64,000 nt of DNA from Deinococcus humi (GCF_014201875.1 NZ_JACHFL010000019.1:32974-96973), one strand, 5' to 3'. Shown: positions 52,742-62,463, counted from the first letter of the stretch. Numbers and translations: made by a program. Notes: generated by a model from the letters alone, not told the origin.

Positions 52742-52770
52742 GCGGGCTGGCTAGGGCGTGTGCCTCCCAC

Positions 52771-53070
52771 TCACTTCTTCTTGCGCAGGAAGCTCAGCCA
52801 CCCGGCCCTCTCGGGGCGCGGCCCGGGGGCGAAGTCTTCGAGCTTGATCTCGGCCTCGGGATGGGGGGCGGCTTCCCAGCCCAGCGGCGTGGCGATGAGT
52901 CCGCCAAAGCGGCCAGCGGCGTACAGGGCATGCTCGCGCTCCTGCGCTTCGGTGACGGCGCGGGGGTCCGCCATGCCCTGCAGCATGGCCTGCAAACTGT
53001 CGTCGTCGCAGTCCCAGCAGCCCTGCGAGAAGGTGGCTTCCTTGCCGTAAATCCTGATCCTGACGGGCAT
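52771..53070 (-). CDS. Conserved hypothetical protein downstream of plsY
   Basis: Encodes 99 residues from ATG 53070 ([29 protein letters not shown]). GGAG stands eight bases upstream. A CWDCDDD motif near residue 20 is notable and could bind metal. The C-terminus is basic (LSFLRKKK). No family recognised. The frame reading on to 53940 is an artefact over plsY. Probably co-transcribed with plsY, 77 bp upstream. Confidence 0.7.
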   Translation of the reverse strand: MPVRIRIYGKEATFSQGCWDCDDDSLQAMLQGMADPRAVTEAQEREHALYAAGRFGGLIATPLGWEAAPHPEAEIKLEDFAPGPRPERAGWLSFLRKKK

Positions 53071-53147
53071 CTGTGTTCTCCGGTGAGGTGGGCGTGGATT
53101 GTAAGACGCGCTCAGGATAGCGCAGTCGCCCACCCGGCCTCCGCGAC

Positions 53148-53756
53148 TCAGCGAACCTTTTCGCCCAGCCGTGATTCCTTGCCTGCCGTCAGCCGCCCGA
53201 TGTTGGAGCGATGCTGCCAGATGAGCAGCGCGGCCAGGAACAGGATGACCAGTGTCAGCCAGCCGGGTCGCCCCAGCGCCACCACCACGATCGCCGCCGT
53301 GAGCGCTCCCAGGATGCTGCCCGCGCTGACAAAGCGGGTCAGCCACATGGCCGCCACACCCAGCACGAAAGCCCCCGCACCGGCCACTGGATCGAGAACG
53401 GTGATGGTGCCGAACGAGGTCGCCACGCCCTTGCCGCCCCGGAAGCGCAGGAAGGGGCTGAAGTTGTGTCCGATCACGGCGGCCACCCCGCAAATCCCCA
53501 CCCATTCCGAGGGCAGGTGCAGGGCGCGGGCCAGCCAGATCGCCAGCGCTCCTTTCAGGATGTCGAACACGGCCACCACAAATGCCGGACCCTTGCCCAG
53601 CGAGCGCAGCACGTTCGTCGCGCCGCTGTTGCCACTGCCCACCTTGCGGATGTCGACGCCGCGCGAACGGGCCAGCCACGACGCCGCTGGAATGGACCCG
53701 ATCAGGTAGGAAACCAGCACCGCCGAGAGCACGAGCAGAGGGGTGGACACAATCAC
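53148..53756 (-). CDS. plsY: Acyl-phosphate glycerol-3-phosphate acyltransferase
   Basis: Encodes 202 residues with about five membrane helices. PlsY transfers an acyl group from acyl phosphate to glycerol 3-phosphate, the first step of phospholipid synthesis. Motif 1 [32 protein letters not shown], motif 2 [22 protein letters not shown] and motif 3 [19 protein letters not shown] are present. GTG 53756 is preferred: TACAAT lies seven bases upstream and the protein then begins with a hydrophobic helix. The frame to 53831 adds unlikely residues. Confidence 0.93.
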   Translation of the reverse strand: MIVSTPLLVLSAVLVSYLIGSIPAASWLARSRGVDIRKVGSGNSGATNVLRSLGKGPAFVVAVFDILKGALAIWLARALHLPSEWVGICGVAAVIGHNFSPFLRFRGGKGVATSFGTITVLDPVAGAGAFVLGVAAMWLTRFVSAGSILGALTAAIVVVALGRPGWLTLVILFLAALLIWQHRSNIGRLTAGKESRLGEKVR

Positions 53757-53910
53757 ACCCGTGATTGTAGGCCCCAGCCCGCCTGCAGTGGTCCGCCGGA
53801 AGATTGGACCGGGTGCGGGAAGAATGGCCACGCCATCCGGGCTGCTGTTTGATTTTCGCCTCCTGACCCGCTACTCTGCTGTGCGCGCGCCGCTGGGCGG
53901 CGGCAACGTT

Positions 53911-54001
<91 letters not shown>

Positions 54002-54013
54002 AGTAGAAAAAGT

Positions 54014-54046
54014 GAGGCCGTGATCAATGATCGCGGCCTCTTCTTA
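54014..54046 (+). terminator. Terminator after tRNA-Ser
   Basis: GAGGCCG-T-GATC (54014-54025) pairs with GATC-G-CGGCCTC (54029-54040), loop AAT, followed by TTCTTATT. The remaining bases up to 54341 hold no recognised feature. Confidence 0.8.
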
Positions 54047-54341
54047 TTCCTCCCGGCTTAGAGCCCTGGCTGTCCCAAAAACAGGGACATCTGAGCGGGA
54101 AGGAACGGAACTGCGGAAAGACAGTGGGTTGAGTTCGCCTGTGGCTGCCCTCATATGAATGCTTCCGGGATGGAGAGGAGGGGCTGACAGCAGTCTCACT
54201 CCTTTAGGAGGGGCAGGGTCACCCGCAGAAGACTGCCGCCATAGAACGAACGCATCGCGCTCCGCCGCTGTGCTTCGCCCGGCTCAGAATCTCTAAACCT
54301 GCCCTCACCCCCCGAGAGATCAAGCAGCGCACACTGAAACA

Positions 54342-55061
54342 ATGTTGGATAACATTCTGAACTCTGTTAAACGCGGCGCCGAACGTGTGCAGCGCCGGGG
54401 CGAGGAAGTCGCGCAGGTGGCGAGGTTGCGCCTGGAAATCTTTCAGCTGGGCCGTGAAGTGGACGGTCATTTTGCCCGTTTGGGCCGGGCCTACCACGCG
54501 GGTGCTGAGAAGGACACCCTGAGTGGCATCCAGGATGAGATCCGCCGCACAGAGGAGGAGATCAGTGCCCGCGAGCGTCTGATCAGCGAACTGGGCGAGG
54601 ACCCGCACGCGGAAGGGGAGATGACCGTCTACTCGCCGGATGGCGTGGGGAAGATCAGCACCGATCAGGCCAGTCAGACCAACCGCCCACCTTTCACTGA
54701 GACAACCGTCTCCACAGGGGCCACCGAGCCCAACATTCCTTCCGCCGTTCCCCATCCTCAGCAGACCTCTTTCCAGCAGGAGATTTCCCCCATGACCAAC
54801 CCCCGTCCCGACAAAGAACGCTTGGAACAGCAGCGCGGCGAGATTGATCTGAACCAGACGGACCGGAGCCATCACGACGCCTCGCAGGGTGATTACACCT
54901 CGCCCGACCCCACAGTGCAGCATTCGGACGAGTTGTTGGAGCCGGGAGACAAAACCGCCGGCGTGGCCCTGGAGGCCGAGCGCGATAAGGTTTTCCGTCA
55001 CAGCAACACGATGAAAGAGGGCAAGCGCGCCAGCGAGGACCCCGATCCGCTGGATATGTGA
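54342..55061 (+). CDS. Coiled-coil protein of unknown function
   Basis: Encodes 239 residues. Residues ~8-85 are a charged helical/coiled-coil segment (RGEEVAQVARLRLEIFQLGREV, QDEIRRTEEEISARERLISELGE). The remainder is polar and disordered (Gln/Asp/Pro/Thr-rich; SEDPDPLDM end). The internal segment near residue 152 begins MTNPRPDKERLEQQRGEIDL, which could be a separately started or fused small protein. No signal peptide or known family. Confidence 0.65.
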   Translation: MLDNILNSVKRGAERVQRRGEEVAQVARLRLEIFQLGREVDGHFARLGRAYHAGAEKDTLSGIQDEIRRTEEEISARERLISELGEDPHAEGEMTVYSPDGVGKISTDQASQTNRPPFTETTVSTGATEPNIPSAVPHPQQTSFQQEISPMTNPRPDKERLEQQRGEIDLNQTDRSHHDASQGDYTSPDPTVQHSDELLEPGDKTAGVALEAERDKVFRHSNTMKEGKRASEDPDPLDM

Positions 55062-55096
55062 ATTAGAGGTAGCCTGCCCTGGCTGCCCTTCTCAAT

Positions 55097-55885
55097 TCAA
55101 TCCTTGGCGCGCACGAAATCAGGTGCGCGTTTTTCCTTGAAGGCTGTCACGCCCTCCTGGTGTTCCCAGTGATCCCCGGCCAGCTGTTGCAAAGCAGCCT
55201 CCTGATCCAGTGCCTCGTCCAGCGTGGAGGTAAGCGCGGCGCCGAGTGCCTGTTTGGTCAATTTCAGGGCATTCGCGGGACGCTGGGCCAGCCGCTCGGC
55301 ATAGGCCTGAACGTCGTCCATGAACGTCTCATCGGCGAACACGTGTTCGCACAGGCCCAGCTTCAGGGCTGTCTCAGCGTCCACGCGCTCGGCAAAAGCC
55401 ATCAGCTCGAAAGCGCGGCTATAGCCTACCAGCCGCGGCAGGAACCAGGTGCTGCCTGAATCGGGGACAAGGGCGATGTTCGAGAAAATCTCGATCAGCC
55501 GGGCGGACTGTGCCCACAGGCGGATATCCCCGGCCAGGGCCAGACTGGCCCCAGCACCCGCTGCCACGCCGTTGACTGCACTGATGACCGGTTTGTCCAG
55601 CGTGCGAATGGTGCGGATCAAAGGGTTGTAGGTGTGGTTCAGGTGCTCGGTGAATGTCATGTCGCGGCCTGATACGTCACCGAGATCCTGACCGGCGCAG
55701 AAGCCACGCCCCGCACCGGTGAGGATCACGACGCGCACGGCGGCGTCAGCCTCCGCCCTCCTCAACTCGGTGGTGAGGGTCAGCAACAGTTCGTCGTTGG
55801 CTGCGTTCAGTTTGTCCGGGCGGTTAAGGGTCAAGGTGCAGACGCCCACGCGGGTCTGCGAGAGGATCACGCTGTCCTGGGTCAT
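55097..55885 (-). CDS. Enoyl-CoA hydratase/isomerase
   Basis: Encodes 262 residues of the crotonase superfamily, probably PaaG/PaaB type. Oxyanion-hole segments GAGRGFCAGQDLGDV and NGVAAGAGASLALAGDIRLWA are present, and FSNIALVPDSGSTWFLPRLVG carries the downstream acidic position (Asp rather than Glu). It hydrates or isomerises enoyl-CoA in fatty-acid or aromatic degradation. TAGGCT lies seven bases before ATG 55885. It shares a 39-bp divergent promoter region with ruvX. Confidence 0.92.
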   Translation of the reverse strand: MTQDSVILSQTRVGVCTLTLNRPDKLNAANDELLLTLTTELRRAEADAAVRVVILTGAGRGFCAGQDLGDVSGRDMTFTEHLNHTYNPLIRTIRTLDKPVISAVNGVAAGAGASLALAGDIRLWAQSARLIEIFSNIALVPDSGSTWFLPRLVGYSRAFELMAFAERVDAETALKLGLCEHVFADETFMDDVQAYAERLAQRPANALKLTKQALGAALTSTLDEALDQEAALQQLAGDHWEHQEGVTAFKEKRAPDFVRAKD

Positions 55886-55924
55886 GGAGCTCAGCCTAGC
55901 GTTCATTTCGGTACACTCGCGCAA

Positions 55925-56341
55925 ATGAGCGACGAACGGCCCACCGCCTCCGACGATCTGCCCACCGTGCTGGCTCTGGACGTGAGCAAATCGCGTATCG
56001 GCTTTGCGGTGAACGCTGGGCGCTTGGCCTTTGGACGCGGGAGTGTGGACCGCAAACGGTTGCCGCTGGATCTGAAAGCCGTGCGCCTAAAAGTTAGAGA
56101 GACGGGGGCAGGGCTGCTGCTGCTGGGGCTGCCCCTCCGAACCGATGGTGCGCATAGTCCTTCGGCGGACCGGGTACGCGCTTTCGGCAAGATCCTGACC
56201 GAGCAGGGCTATGTGGTCGCCTTTCAAGACGAGCGTTTCACCACTCGCCGTGCCCGTGATCTTGGGGCTGCCGATGAGGACGAAGCGGCGGCTGTGCAGA
56301 TTCTGGAGCTGTATCTGATGGGAAGGGCCGCTTTAGAGTGA
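55925..56341 (+). CDS. ruvX: Holliday junction resolvase-like RuvX/YqgF
   Basis: Encodes 138 residues with an RNase H fold. VLALDVSKSRIGFAVNAG (first catalytic Asp), LLLGLPLRTDGAHSPSADRVRAF, VAFQDERFTTRRARDLG (Glu) and DEDEAAAVQILELYL (Asp) match the family, which acts in 16S rRNA 5' maturation and/or Holliday-junction processing. TACACT lies seven bases before ATG 55925. Confidence 0.9.
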   Translation: MSDERPTASDDLPTVLALDVSKSRIGFAVNAGRLAFGRGSVDRKRLPLDLKAVRLKVRETGAGLLLLGLPLRTDGAHSPSADRVRAFGKILTEQGYVVAFQDERFTTRRARDLGAADEDEAAAVQILELYLMGRAALE

Positions 56342-56458
56342 CCTTGTTGTGGAGACGCTTCAATATAGGGAGACTGTTTCGGAGGACCTACATTCGGGGG
56401 GTAAGGCAACCCCGATCAGGTAATGGTTTTGCCAGGGGGGTGGGGGCAGACTGAGGCC

Positions 56459-58699
56459 ATGTCTCGCCACCCTCTCTCTTCGCCATCTGCCGGGAAGGCG
56501 CCGCCCAACCTTGCGAACGATCCCCTCCACATGGAGCGTGCCTGGGCTACGCAGGGCATGACAATGATTGTCGTTGTTCTGTTCACCCTGCTGTTGCTGG
56601 CCGGCATCCTGGCCGCTACGTTGCAACTCAGCCTGAGCAGCCGGCAGAACACCTCTGATCAGGCAGCCACCCTGACTGCACAATACGCGGCGGAATCGAA
56701 CATCAGCGTGGTGAGAGGCCGGTTCAGGGACTATCAGAACCTGTTGAGTACTAACTGGACTGATGCGGGTGGGAATACCATTACAAATCTTCAGATGCCC
56801 ACGGGCACTCTACCGACGGCGGTTGACAATGACGCCAAGGCCTTTTGCGGTCAGAGCGGTGTCCTCAATCCCTGGATAGCTACCAACGAATTCGCAACGC
56901 CTCGTGAATCAGGGGACGCAGATGTTTTTCCTCTTGCGGTGCAGTGCGTGGCCACCGCCGCTCCAACTGCTGACTCGTACAGCGTCATGGCGGACGCTGT
57001 TAAGCCGGTCGCTTACACTCAGTTGCCCGTTTCAGAGCGGCCTGCCGTGGGTGCCACGCGGGCTGATCTCCAAAACTGGTGGCTTGCCAATTTGAACAAT
57101 GTCACTTTGGGCAGTGTCAAGTACGACATTCGCCCACTGCGGGTAGTAAAGCTCACTGAGCGTCGGTACCGCTTTTACCTCGGGGCCAGCAACGTTGCCG
57201 TGAAGGGCAGCGCTGGTGGAGGTACCAGGTACTTGGCTGCATCCAGAACAAACAATGGTGACTGGTGGTTTGAGATCACGGTGCCGAACCCCTTCGATAA
57301 CGTGTTGTTTATTAATCAATGGCTTTCTGATGATGGTGGCTTTTATAATGATGTTATTGACGGTGACTTTTTCACCAACCAAAAAATCAGGATGCTTTTC
57401 AATGTGAACAAGGCAGTCTTTAAGGGAAAAGTCAGGAGCGTTGGGTGTACTACCTTTCCGCTTGCTTCTACACCGGTGGGCACCGACTGCGCTAAAAGTG
57501 ATGGACCGGGGTTTTATGGTGGTGTGAACACACTTGTCAAGGCATCTAGTGGTGCTGTTGCTGGTGGGATTGATCAGATCAATGCCTCTCTCAAAACTGG
57601 ATTGGTCAATCAGGGAACAAAATTTACTGCCACTGGTCTCAAAGATGTCAGTTTTACTGAGACCTATCAGCCCCTTCCTGTCAACAGTACTGACCAACTA
57701 GCTGACGCAACTCAAAGTGGCCTTGTATTGAATTCAGGTGAGGCAGGCGTCGAATTGGTGGCAGGTGATAATAATGGAGCGCCACTAAATAACTATGATG
57801 GCGACAGCTCAAAGTGGATTGAGCCTAGTCCCACTTATCAGTATATACGAATTAATAAAACCACCAGAAGTGGATATGATGAAAAATGGATAGAAGTAGA
57901 TAAAGCGCTATATGATACTTGGCCCTTGAGCCAAAAAGCTACCTACAATATTGGTACGAAGACTTACTATAAAATCCATCCTGAAGATAAGGAAGTTTCT
58001 AGAGAATTTAGATTCGGTAGTGATAAGCTGCTTTATCGCAAACAGGGAGATAGCTGGCTTCCAACCGGTCAAACTTTTAATGGAGTTATTTATAGCACCA
58101 ATGACACTACGGTCTCCGGACCATTGAGGAAGGACATGAGTTTAACGGCCGATGTAAGCAAGATGCCGCCTGCGTTGGCTTCATTCGCCAAAATAAACGT
58201 GACTTCCAATCAAAAGATCACACTTGATACTGACCTTACCATGTCTAACACTCCTTGTGACAACAGTGGGTCCCAGCAAGGATGTCCTAAGACTGGTAAC
58301 TCGGAACCTACCAATGCATTGGTACTTTTCACACCCAACAGAGACATCGTCATGAGCAAGCTAACACAGGGTGAGGCAACGTATCACGCAGCCATTATGG
58401 CCAGTAAAGGCTCTTTCAATGTTGAGAACTACAGTACGCGTAGAGTCCAGGGGTCACGTCATGTTATTGGAAGTGTTGTAGAGGACCGATATGGTCTGAA
58501 CGGCGTGGCGGGACTATCTAATGGCAATGTGACATTCAGTAGCGGCTATGGCGATGATTTCTCCTTCGACAATCGCTTGAGAAAAGATATCCTGCCCTCA
58601 TCGCCCATCGTGCAGATTTGGGGCGGAACTGATGCTCTCAATACGCAGAAGCGTCTTGGCAACCTGACTTGGAAGCAGGCTTCTGCGAAGGATTACTAA
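56459..58699 (+). CDS. Large PilX-like minor pilin/type IV pilus-associated protein
   Basis: Encodes 746 residues. After a ~30-residue leader comes a single hydrophobic segment (MTMIVVVLFTLLLLAGILAATLQLSLSSRQ), as in PilX-like proteins encoded first in pseudopilin operons. The remaining ~680 residues are an Asn/Ser/Thr-rich exported region with no recognised domain. From about 57.3 to 58.5 kb the DNA is clearly more AT-rich and uses A/T-ending codons unlike its neighbours, suggesting acquisition or rapid diversification. The stop overlaps the next start (TAATG), so the four pilin-like genes are one operon. Confidence 0.75.
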   Translation: MSRHPLSSPSAGKAPPNLANDPLHMERAWATQGMTMIVVVLFTLLLLAGILAATLQLSLSSRQNTSDQAATLTAQYAAESNISVVRGRFRDYQNLLSTNWTDAGGNTITNLQMPTGTLPTAVDNDAKAFCGQSGVLNPWIATNEFATPRESGDADVFPLAVQCVATAAPTADSYSVMADAVKPVAYTQLPVSERPAVGATRADLQNWWLANLNNVTLGSVKYDIRPLRVVKLTERRYRFYLGASNVAVKGSAGGGTRYLAASRTNNGDWWFEITVPNPFDNVLFINQWLSDDGGFYNDVIDGDFFTNQKIRMLFNVNKAVFKGKVRSVGCTTFPLASTPVGTDCAKSDGPGFYGGVNTLVKASSGAVAGGIDQINASLKTGLVNQGTKFTATGLKDVSFTETYQPLPVNSTDQLADATQSGLVLNSGEAGVELVAGDNNGAPLNNYDGDSSKWIEPSPTYQYIRINKTTRSGYDEKWIEVDKALYDTWPLSQKATYNIGTKTYYKIHPEDKEVSREFRFGSDKLLYRKQGDSWLPTGQTFNGVIYSTNDTTVSGPLRKDMSLTADVSKMPPALASFAKINVTSNQKITLDTDLTMSNTPCDNSGSQQGCPKTGNSEPTNALVLFTPNRDIVMSKLTQGEATYHAAIMASKGSFNVENYSTRRVQGSRHVIGSVVEDRYGLNGVAGLSNGNVTFSSGYGDDFSFDNRLRKDILPSSPIVQIWGGTDALNTQKRLGNLTWKQASAKDY

Positions 58700-59166
58700 T
58701 GAACCGCGACAGTCAAGGATTCACATTACTTGAAATCTTGGTCGTCTTGGCCATCATTGCCATCCTCACTGGAATCTTCGGAGTTAACTTGATTCGCAGT
58801 ATACGTACGGCAGAGTTGCGCGAAGCTGCCACCCAGGTGGCCACTGACTTTCGGCGTGCTCGTTCCCAGGCGCAGCGGGGCAGCACGGACGTTGTACTCG
58901 TTTTGCCCGGCATTAGCGGAGGAACGGTCTATAAGGTCGATACGGTCCAGAAGGTGCTGCCAAACGGTGCACAGGTGATCTGCAAGACGACCTGTGGTAG
59001 TGGGGCAACGACCAACGTGACCTATCAGGCCCCCTACGGCGAACTGGGGGCCGGAGCAACAGGAAGCGTCTACACTGTCCGAAGTCCCATCAATGGGATC
59101 AGCGATCTCGAAATCAGGATTGTTGGTGTGACTGGGAAGGTCATTCTGACGAAGGCAGGATCCTAA
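58699..59166 (+). CDS. Type II/IV pseudopilin (GspH/FimT-like)
   Basis: Encodes 155 residues. The prepilin site is SQG-FTLLEILVVLAIIAIL: cleavage after Gly, Phe methylation and Glu at +5. The rest shows the GspH/FimT pattern (REAATQVATDFRRARSQAQRG, DVVLVLP). Start ATG 58699 overlaps the preceding stop. Processed by PilD-type peptidase and assembled into a pilus or secretion pseudopilus. Confidence 0.9.
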   Translation: MNRDSQGFTLLEILVVLAIIAILTGIFGVNLIRSIRTAELREAATQVATDFRRARSQAQRGSTDVVLVLPGISGGTVYKVDTVQKVLPNGAQVICKTTCGSGATTNVTYQAPYGELGAGATGSVYTVRSPINGISDLEIRIVGVTGKVILTKAGS

Positions 59167-59694
59167 ATGACGGGCGTGAAAGGCACCAGACAGGATCGCT
59201 GTAGGGGTAGAGAACAGGGCTTTACCATCATCGAGATTCTCGTCGCTATTGCTCTCCTGGGAATTCTCGCATCGGTATTGACGGCAACCATGACAGGCAG
59301 TCTGAATCTCAACCGTCAGAGTCAACGTCAACTCGACACAGCCAGCCGCGCCCAGCAGGTTCTGGAGAGCATTCGGGGGGCATGGGCTGATACGTCAGGC
59401 GGAGTAATATCCTCGAACTACGAACGGGCCTGCGCGCCATCATCCTCAGTCTCTCTCAATGGCTTGAGCGCCAAGTACATCAACCTCAATACCAGGGCGC
59501 AGCCTATTAATGCCAGTGGAACGGTCATTAGTGCTCCCAGCGGCACCAATGTCACCATCACGGCAACCTGTGCGGCCCAGCCCGTTGTACAGATGACTGG
59601 TGGCGCTACATACCCGATGCGGCGCTTGATCGTCAGTTCTAACACCGGCACACAGGACATCGTCCTTACCTTGGACGTACTGAGGCCCCAATGA
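59167..59694 (+). CDS. Type IV pseudopilin (PilV/GspI-like)
   Basis: Encodes 175 residues. A 17-residue basic leader (KGTRQDRCRGREQG) is followed by FTIIEILVAIALLGILASVL. ATG follows the previous stop directly (TAA ATG). Two Cys residues (ERACAPSS, TATCAAQP) could form a disulfide. It overlaps the next gene by 4 bp. Confidence 0.9.
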   Translation: MTGVKGTRQDRCRGREQGFTIIEILVAIALLGILASVLTATMTGSLNLNRQSQRQLDTASRAQQVLESIRGAWADTSGGVISSNYERACAPSSSVSLNGLSAKYINLNTRAQPINASGTVISAPSGTNVTITATCAAQPVVQMTGGATYPMRRLIVSSNTGTQDIVLTLDVLRPQ

Positions 59695-60527
59695 AACAAT
59701 TGACACAGGCGGGATTCACCCTACTAGAACTACTCGTTGGCATGGTTCTAATCGGCATTGTCCTGACGGCACTCCTGAATATCTTTACCCAGGGGAGTCA
59801 GGTCTCTACGCAGTCGAGTAGCCGCGCCGAGATGCAGCAGGATGTGTTGAATGCCCAGCAGCTCATTGCCGGAAAGCTGAAAGAAGCGTGGTACGTCTAT
59901 CCTCCCGGGCTGACACTCAACATGACGGGCACCGCTCTGACCCAGAAGCCTGCGGGGGGCAACACCTGGTTGGTGGGCACTGATCCTATTCTGGCGATGG
60001 TCCTGCCGCCCAAGAATGTCACTCTGAGCTGCGCCAGTGGTGCATCTACCAGCACGAGCGGCCAGGACGGCTGTTACCGTTTCCTGGCCTATTATCCGGT
60101 CAAGCGTTCCGTGTGGGTCGCAGGGACGGGTGTAGGAAGCTGGAGAAATCCTGGACCAGACGATACCAACGCAGAAACCTGGATTCTGGCCGAATACCGG
60201 GGGACTATCGCCCCTGGGACCGGAGGCACGCCCCCCACCACGCCCCCCACTGTACCGACGGGCAACAGCGCCAACATTCTGTCCGATTACATTGCTCCAA
60301 CCACGGCAACCACAGGCTTCACGACCAGCTCGAACACCTACACCATGTTCACCTACACAGCTGCCAACGGGTTGGCTGCCTCGGCCACCAATCCTGTGTC
60401 GAGCGTTACCCTCAACCTCGCTACCACCCGCAAGGTTGCTGGCACCACCCTGCGTCTGCCCAATGCCACCGACGAATACACCATTTCGGTGTATCCCACC
60501 AACCTGGGCAAGATCGTCGCCAACTGA
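59691..60527 (+). CDS. Type IV pseudopilin (PilW/GspJ-like)
   Basis: Encodes 278 residues with prepilin motif MKQLTQAG-FTLLELLVGMVLIGIVLTALL. The body has a two-Cys segment (LSCASGASTSTSGQDGCYRF) and a Pro/Thr-rich stretch (GGTPPTTPPTVPTG). The ATGA overlap with the preceding gene closes the four-gene operon. Confidence 0.9.
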   Translation: MKQLTQAGFTLLELLVGMVLIGIVLTALLNIFTQGSQVSTQSSSRAEMQQDVLNAQQLIAGKLKEAWYVYPPGLTLNMTGTALTQKPAGGNTWLVGTDPILAMVLPPKNVTLSCASGASTSTSGQDGCYRFLAYYPVKRSVWVAGTGVGSWRNPGPDDTNAETWILAEYRGTIAPGTGGTPPTTPPTVPTGNSANILSDYIAPTTATTGFTTSSNTYTMFTYTAANGLAASATNPVSSVTLNLATTRKVAGTTLRLPNATDEYTISVYPTNLGKIVAN

Positions 60528-60543
60528 GTGCCTTTTTCTCCCT

Positions 60544-60575
60544 GAGCCTTCACGCCTGCATAGGCGTGGAGGCTC
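60544..60575 (+). terminator. Hairpin between pilin operon and dynamin gene
   Basis: Fourteen-bp stem GAGCCTTCACGCCT / AGGCGTGGAGGCTC (60544-60557 with 60562-60575) with one G-T pair and GCAT loop. It is directly followed by TACACT, the -10 of the dynamin gene, so it may combine termination with promoter spacing. No T run. Confidence 0.55.
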
Positions 60576-60587
60576 TACACTTCCTCC

Positions 60588-62294
60588 ATGCAGGCCCCCC
60601 ATCTGATCAACGCGCAGGTTCAGGCCCTGCTGTCGCGGGAGCGCGCGCTGCTCTCGGATCTTCAATCTTTTCTGGAACTTCAGGGGGCGCCGCCCGAGGT
60701 CATCGAACACGCCCGCACGGCGGCCCGTTCGCTCGATGAAACCTTTCTGCTGGTGGTGGTGGGCGAATTCAATGCGGGTAAGAGCAGCTTCGTCAATGCC
60801 CTACTGGGCGCGCAGGTGCTGCCTGAAGGGGTCACGCCCACCACTGACCGCATCTACGTCCTCGTCCACGGCGAGCGGGCCGGGCAGATGGAGCCCACCC
60901 GCGATTCCTTCGTCAGCCGCCTGACCTACCCGTTGCCCAGCCTGGAGGGCGTGGCGCTGGTGGACACCCCTGGCACCAACGCGATCATCCGCCAGCATCA
61001 GGCGCTGACTGAGGGCTTCTTGCCGCGTGCCGATCTGGTGTTGTTCCTGACCAGCTCGGATCGTCCCTTTACTGAGTCCGAACGTCAGTTCCTGAGTCTG
61101 GCCGCCCGCTGGGGCCGCTCGGTGATCATGGTGGTCAACAAGGCTGACCTGCTCGAGACCCAGGAGCAGAAAGCACAGGTGCGCGAATTTGTAGAGACCG
61201 GGGCGCGCGGCGTGCTGGGGCTGACGCCGCCGGTGCTCCTGATCAGTGCGCGGGCCGAGCAACGCGGCGGCGATCCCGGTTTCCACGCCCTGCGCGAGGT
61301 TCTGAAGATGCGGCTGTCACAGACCGAGCGCACCCGGCTCAAGCTGCAGAGTCCGCTGGGGACGGCAGCAGAATTGCTCTCTGGTGAGGTGACCCGCGCC
61401 GAGGCGGCCCGACAGACCCTTACAGAAGACCTGAGCATCCTGCGTGATCTGGAGGCCCAGCGTGAGCACCACCGGGTCACCATGCTGGGCGAACTGGACG
61501 GCCAGCTCAACCGTGTGGCCCGCCTGCTGTCCGAATTCGAGGTCCGCGCAGACCGCTTTATCGATGACAAACTGCGTTTTGGCAACATCCGGGGCCTGCT
61601 GAACAGCCGTCAGATGGAAGAGCAGTTCCGGACTGATGCGGTAGCCGATCTGCCGGGCGCAATTGATCGCCAGTTCGGCAGCATGATCGACCGCTTTGTA
61701 GAGGCCAATTTGCATTTCTGGGAGGACGTGCAGGCCTTCCTGATCCGCCGTCAGCCGTCGAATGAGGTGGCGCGGACCCGCTTCGCCTATGACCGGGGAT
61801 CACTGCTGGAAAGCATTGCTGGAAGTGCCCACGATCACCTGGAGAACGTGACTGAAAACGAACTGGCCCGCCAGCTGGCCCGCGATGCCGAGGACGCCAT
61901 GAAGGGGGCGGTGGGTGGCTTGGTCGGGGGGCTGGGGATCGGTGCGGGCCTGGGCGCCCTGATCGGTGCGTCGGCGCTGGATTTTACCGGCGGCATCCTG
62001 GCCGGCCTCACGCTGGGCAGTCTGGGCCTGTTTGTTCTGCCCAACAAACGGCTGCAGGCGCACCGGCAACTGCGCTCCAAGGTGGAAGGGCTGCGTGCCG
62101 CCCTGGAAACCATTGTCCGCCGCGAATACGAGCGTGAACAGGAACGTGCCGACGCCCGCCTGCGTGACGCCATCAGCCCGTATACCCGCTTTACCGAACA
62201 GGAGGGGAGGCGTCTGGAAAATGCGAAGAGGCGGGCCACTGAACTGGACGGAGAACTCGAAGCTCTGCGAGAGGAGGTCAAGGCCCTGGGCTAA
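60588..62294 (+). CDS. Dynamin-like GTPase
   Basis: Encodes 568 residues. G1 VVVGEFNAGKSSFVNALLG, G2 Thr in GVTPTTDRI, G3 LVDTPGTNAI and G4 VVNKADLL identify the dynamin/EngA-like large GTPase. Long helical stalk segments (~260-430) and a hydrophobic Gly-rich membrane region (GAVGGLVGGLGIGAGLGALIG, GGILAGLTLGSLGLFVLP, ~430-480) follow, with a coiled-coil end. Bacterial dynamins remodel membranes and take part in envelope stress or phage defence. No second dynamin partner is adjacent. TACACT lies six bases before ATG. Confidence 0.92.
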   Translation: MQAPHLINAQVQALLSRERALLSDLQSFLELQGAPPEVIEHARTAARSLDETFLLVVVGEFNAGKSSFVNALLGAQVLPEGVTPTTDRIYVLVHGERAGQMEPTRDSFVSRLTYPLPSLEGVALVDTPGTNAIIRQHQALTEGFLPRADLVLFLTSSDRPFTESERQFLSLAARWGRSVIMVVNKADLLETQEQKAQVREFVETGARGVLGLTPPVLLISARAEQRGGDPGFHALREVLKMRLSQTERTRLKLQSPLGTAAELLSGEVTRAEAARQTLTEDLSILRDLEAQREHHRVTMLGELDGQLNRVARLLSEFEVRADRFIDDKLRFGNIRGLLNSRQMEEQFRTDAVADLPGAIDRQFGSMIDRFVEANLHFWEDVQAFLIRRQPSNEVARTRFAYDRGSLLESIAGSAHDHLENVTENELARQLARDAEDAMKGAVGGLVGGLGIGAGLGALIGASALDFTGGILAGLTLGSLGLFVLPNKRLQAHRQLRSKVEGLRAALETIVRREYEREQERADARLRDAISPYTRFTEQEGRRLENAKRRATELDGELEALREEVKALG

Positions 62295-62358
62295 GGGGGG
62301 CTAGAGCCATCCCTCCACTTCCCCGAAGACTCCTGGGTGTGCTAGAGTCGCAAGGCTT

Positions 62359-62442
62359 GTCGGATTTCGTCCGGCGTGGTGTCAGGCCCGCTCATCAGCA
62401 GCGCGGCCCAGCGCAGGCCCCCGGTCACAGCAAAAATCCGAC
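62359..62442 (+). promoter_or_regulatory. Structured leader of rpmB
   Basis: GTCGGATTT (62359-62367) pairs perfectly with AAATCCGAC (62434-62442), enclosing a 66-base GC-rich region just before the rpmB ribosome-binding site. A possible -10 TAGAGT lies at 62343-62348. It may be a ribosomal-protein leader. Confidence 0.45.
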
Positions 62443-62463
62443 GCGGATCAAGGAGAAACCAAC

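Noticed and set aside
56423..56458. Longer start for the PilX-like gene
   Set aside because: The extra residues (MVLPGGWGQTEA) precede an already long leader and have no ribosome-binding site.
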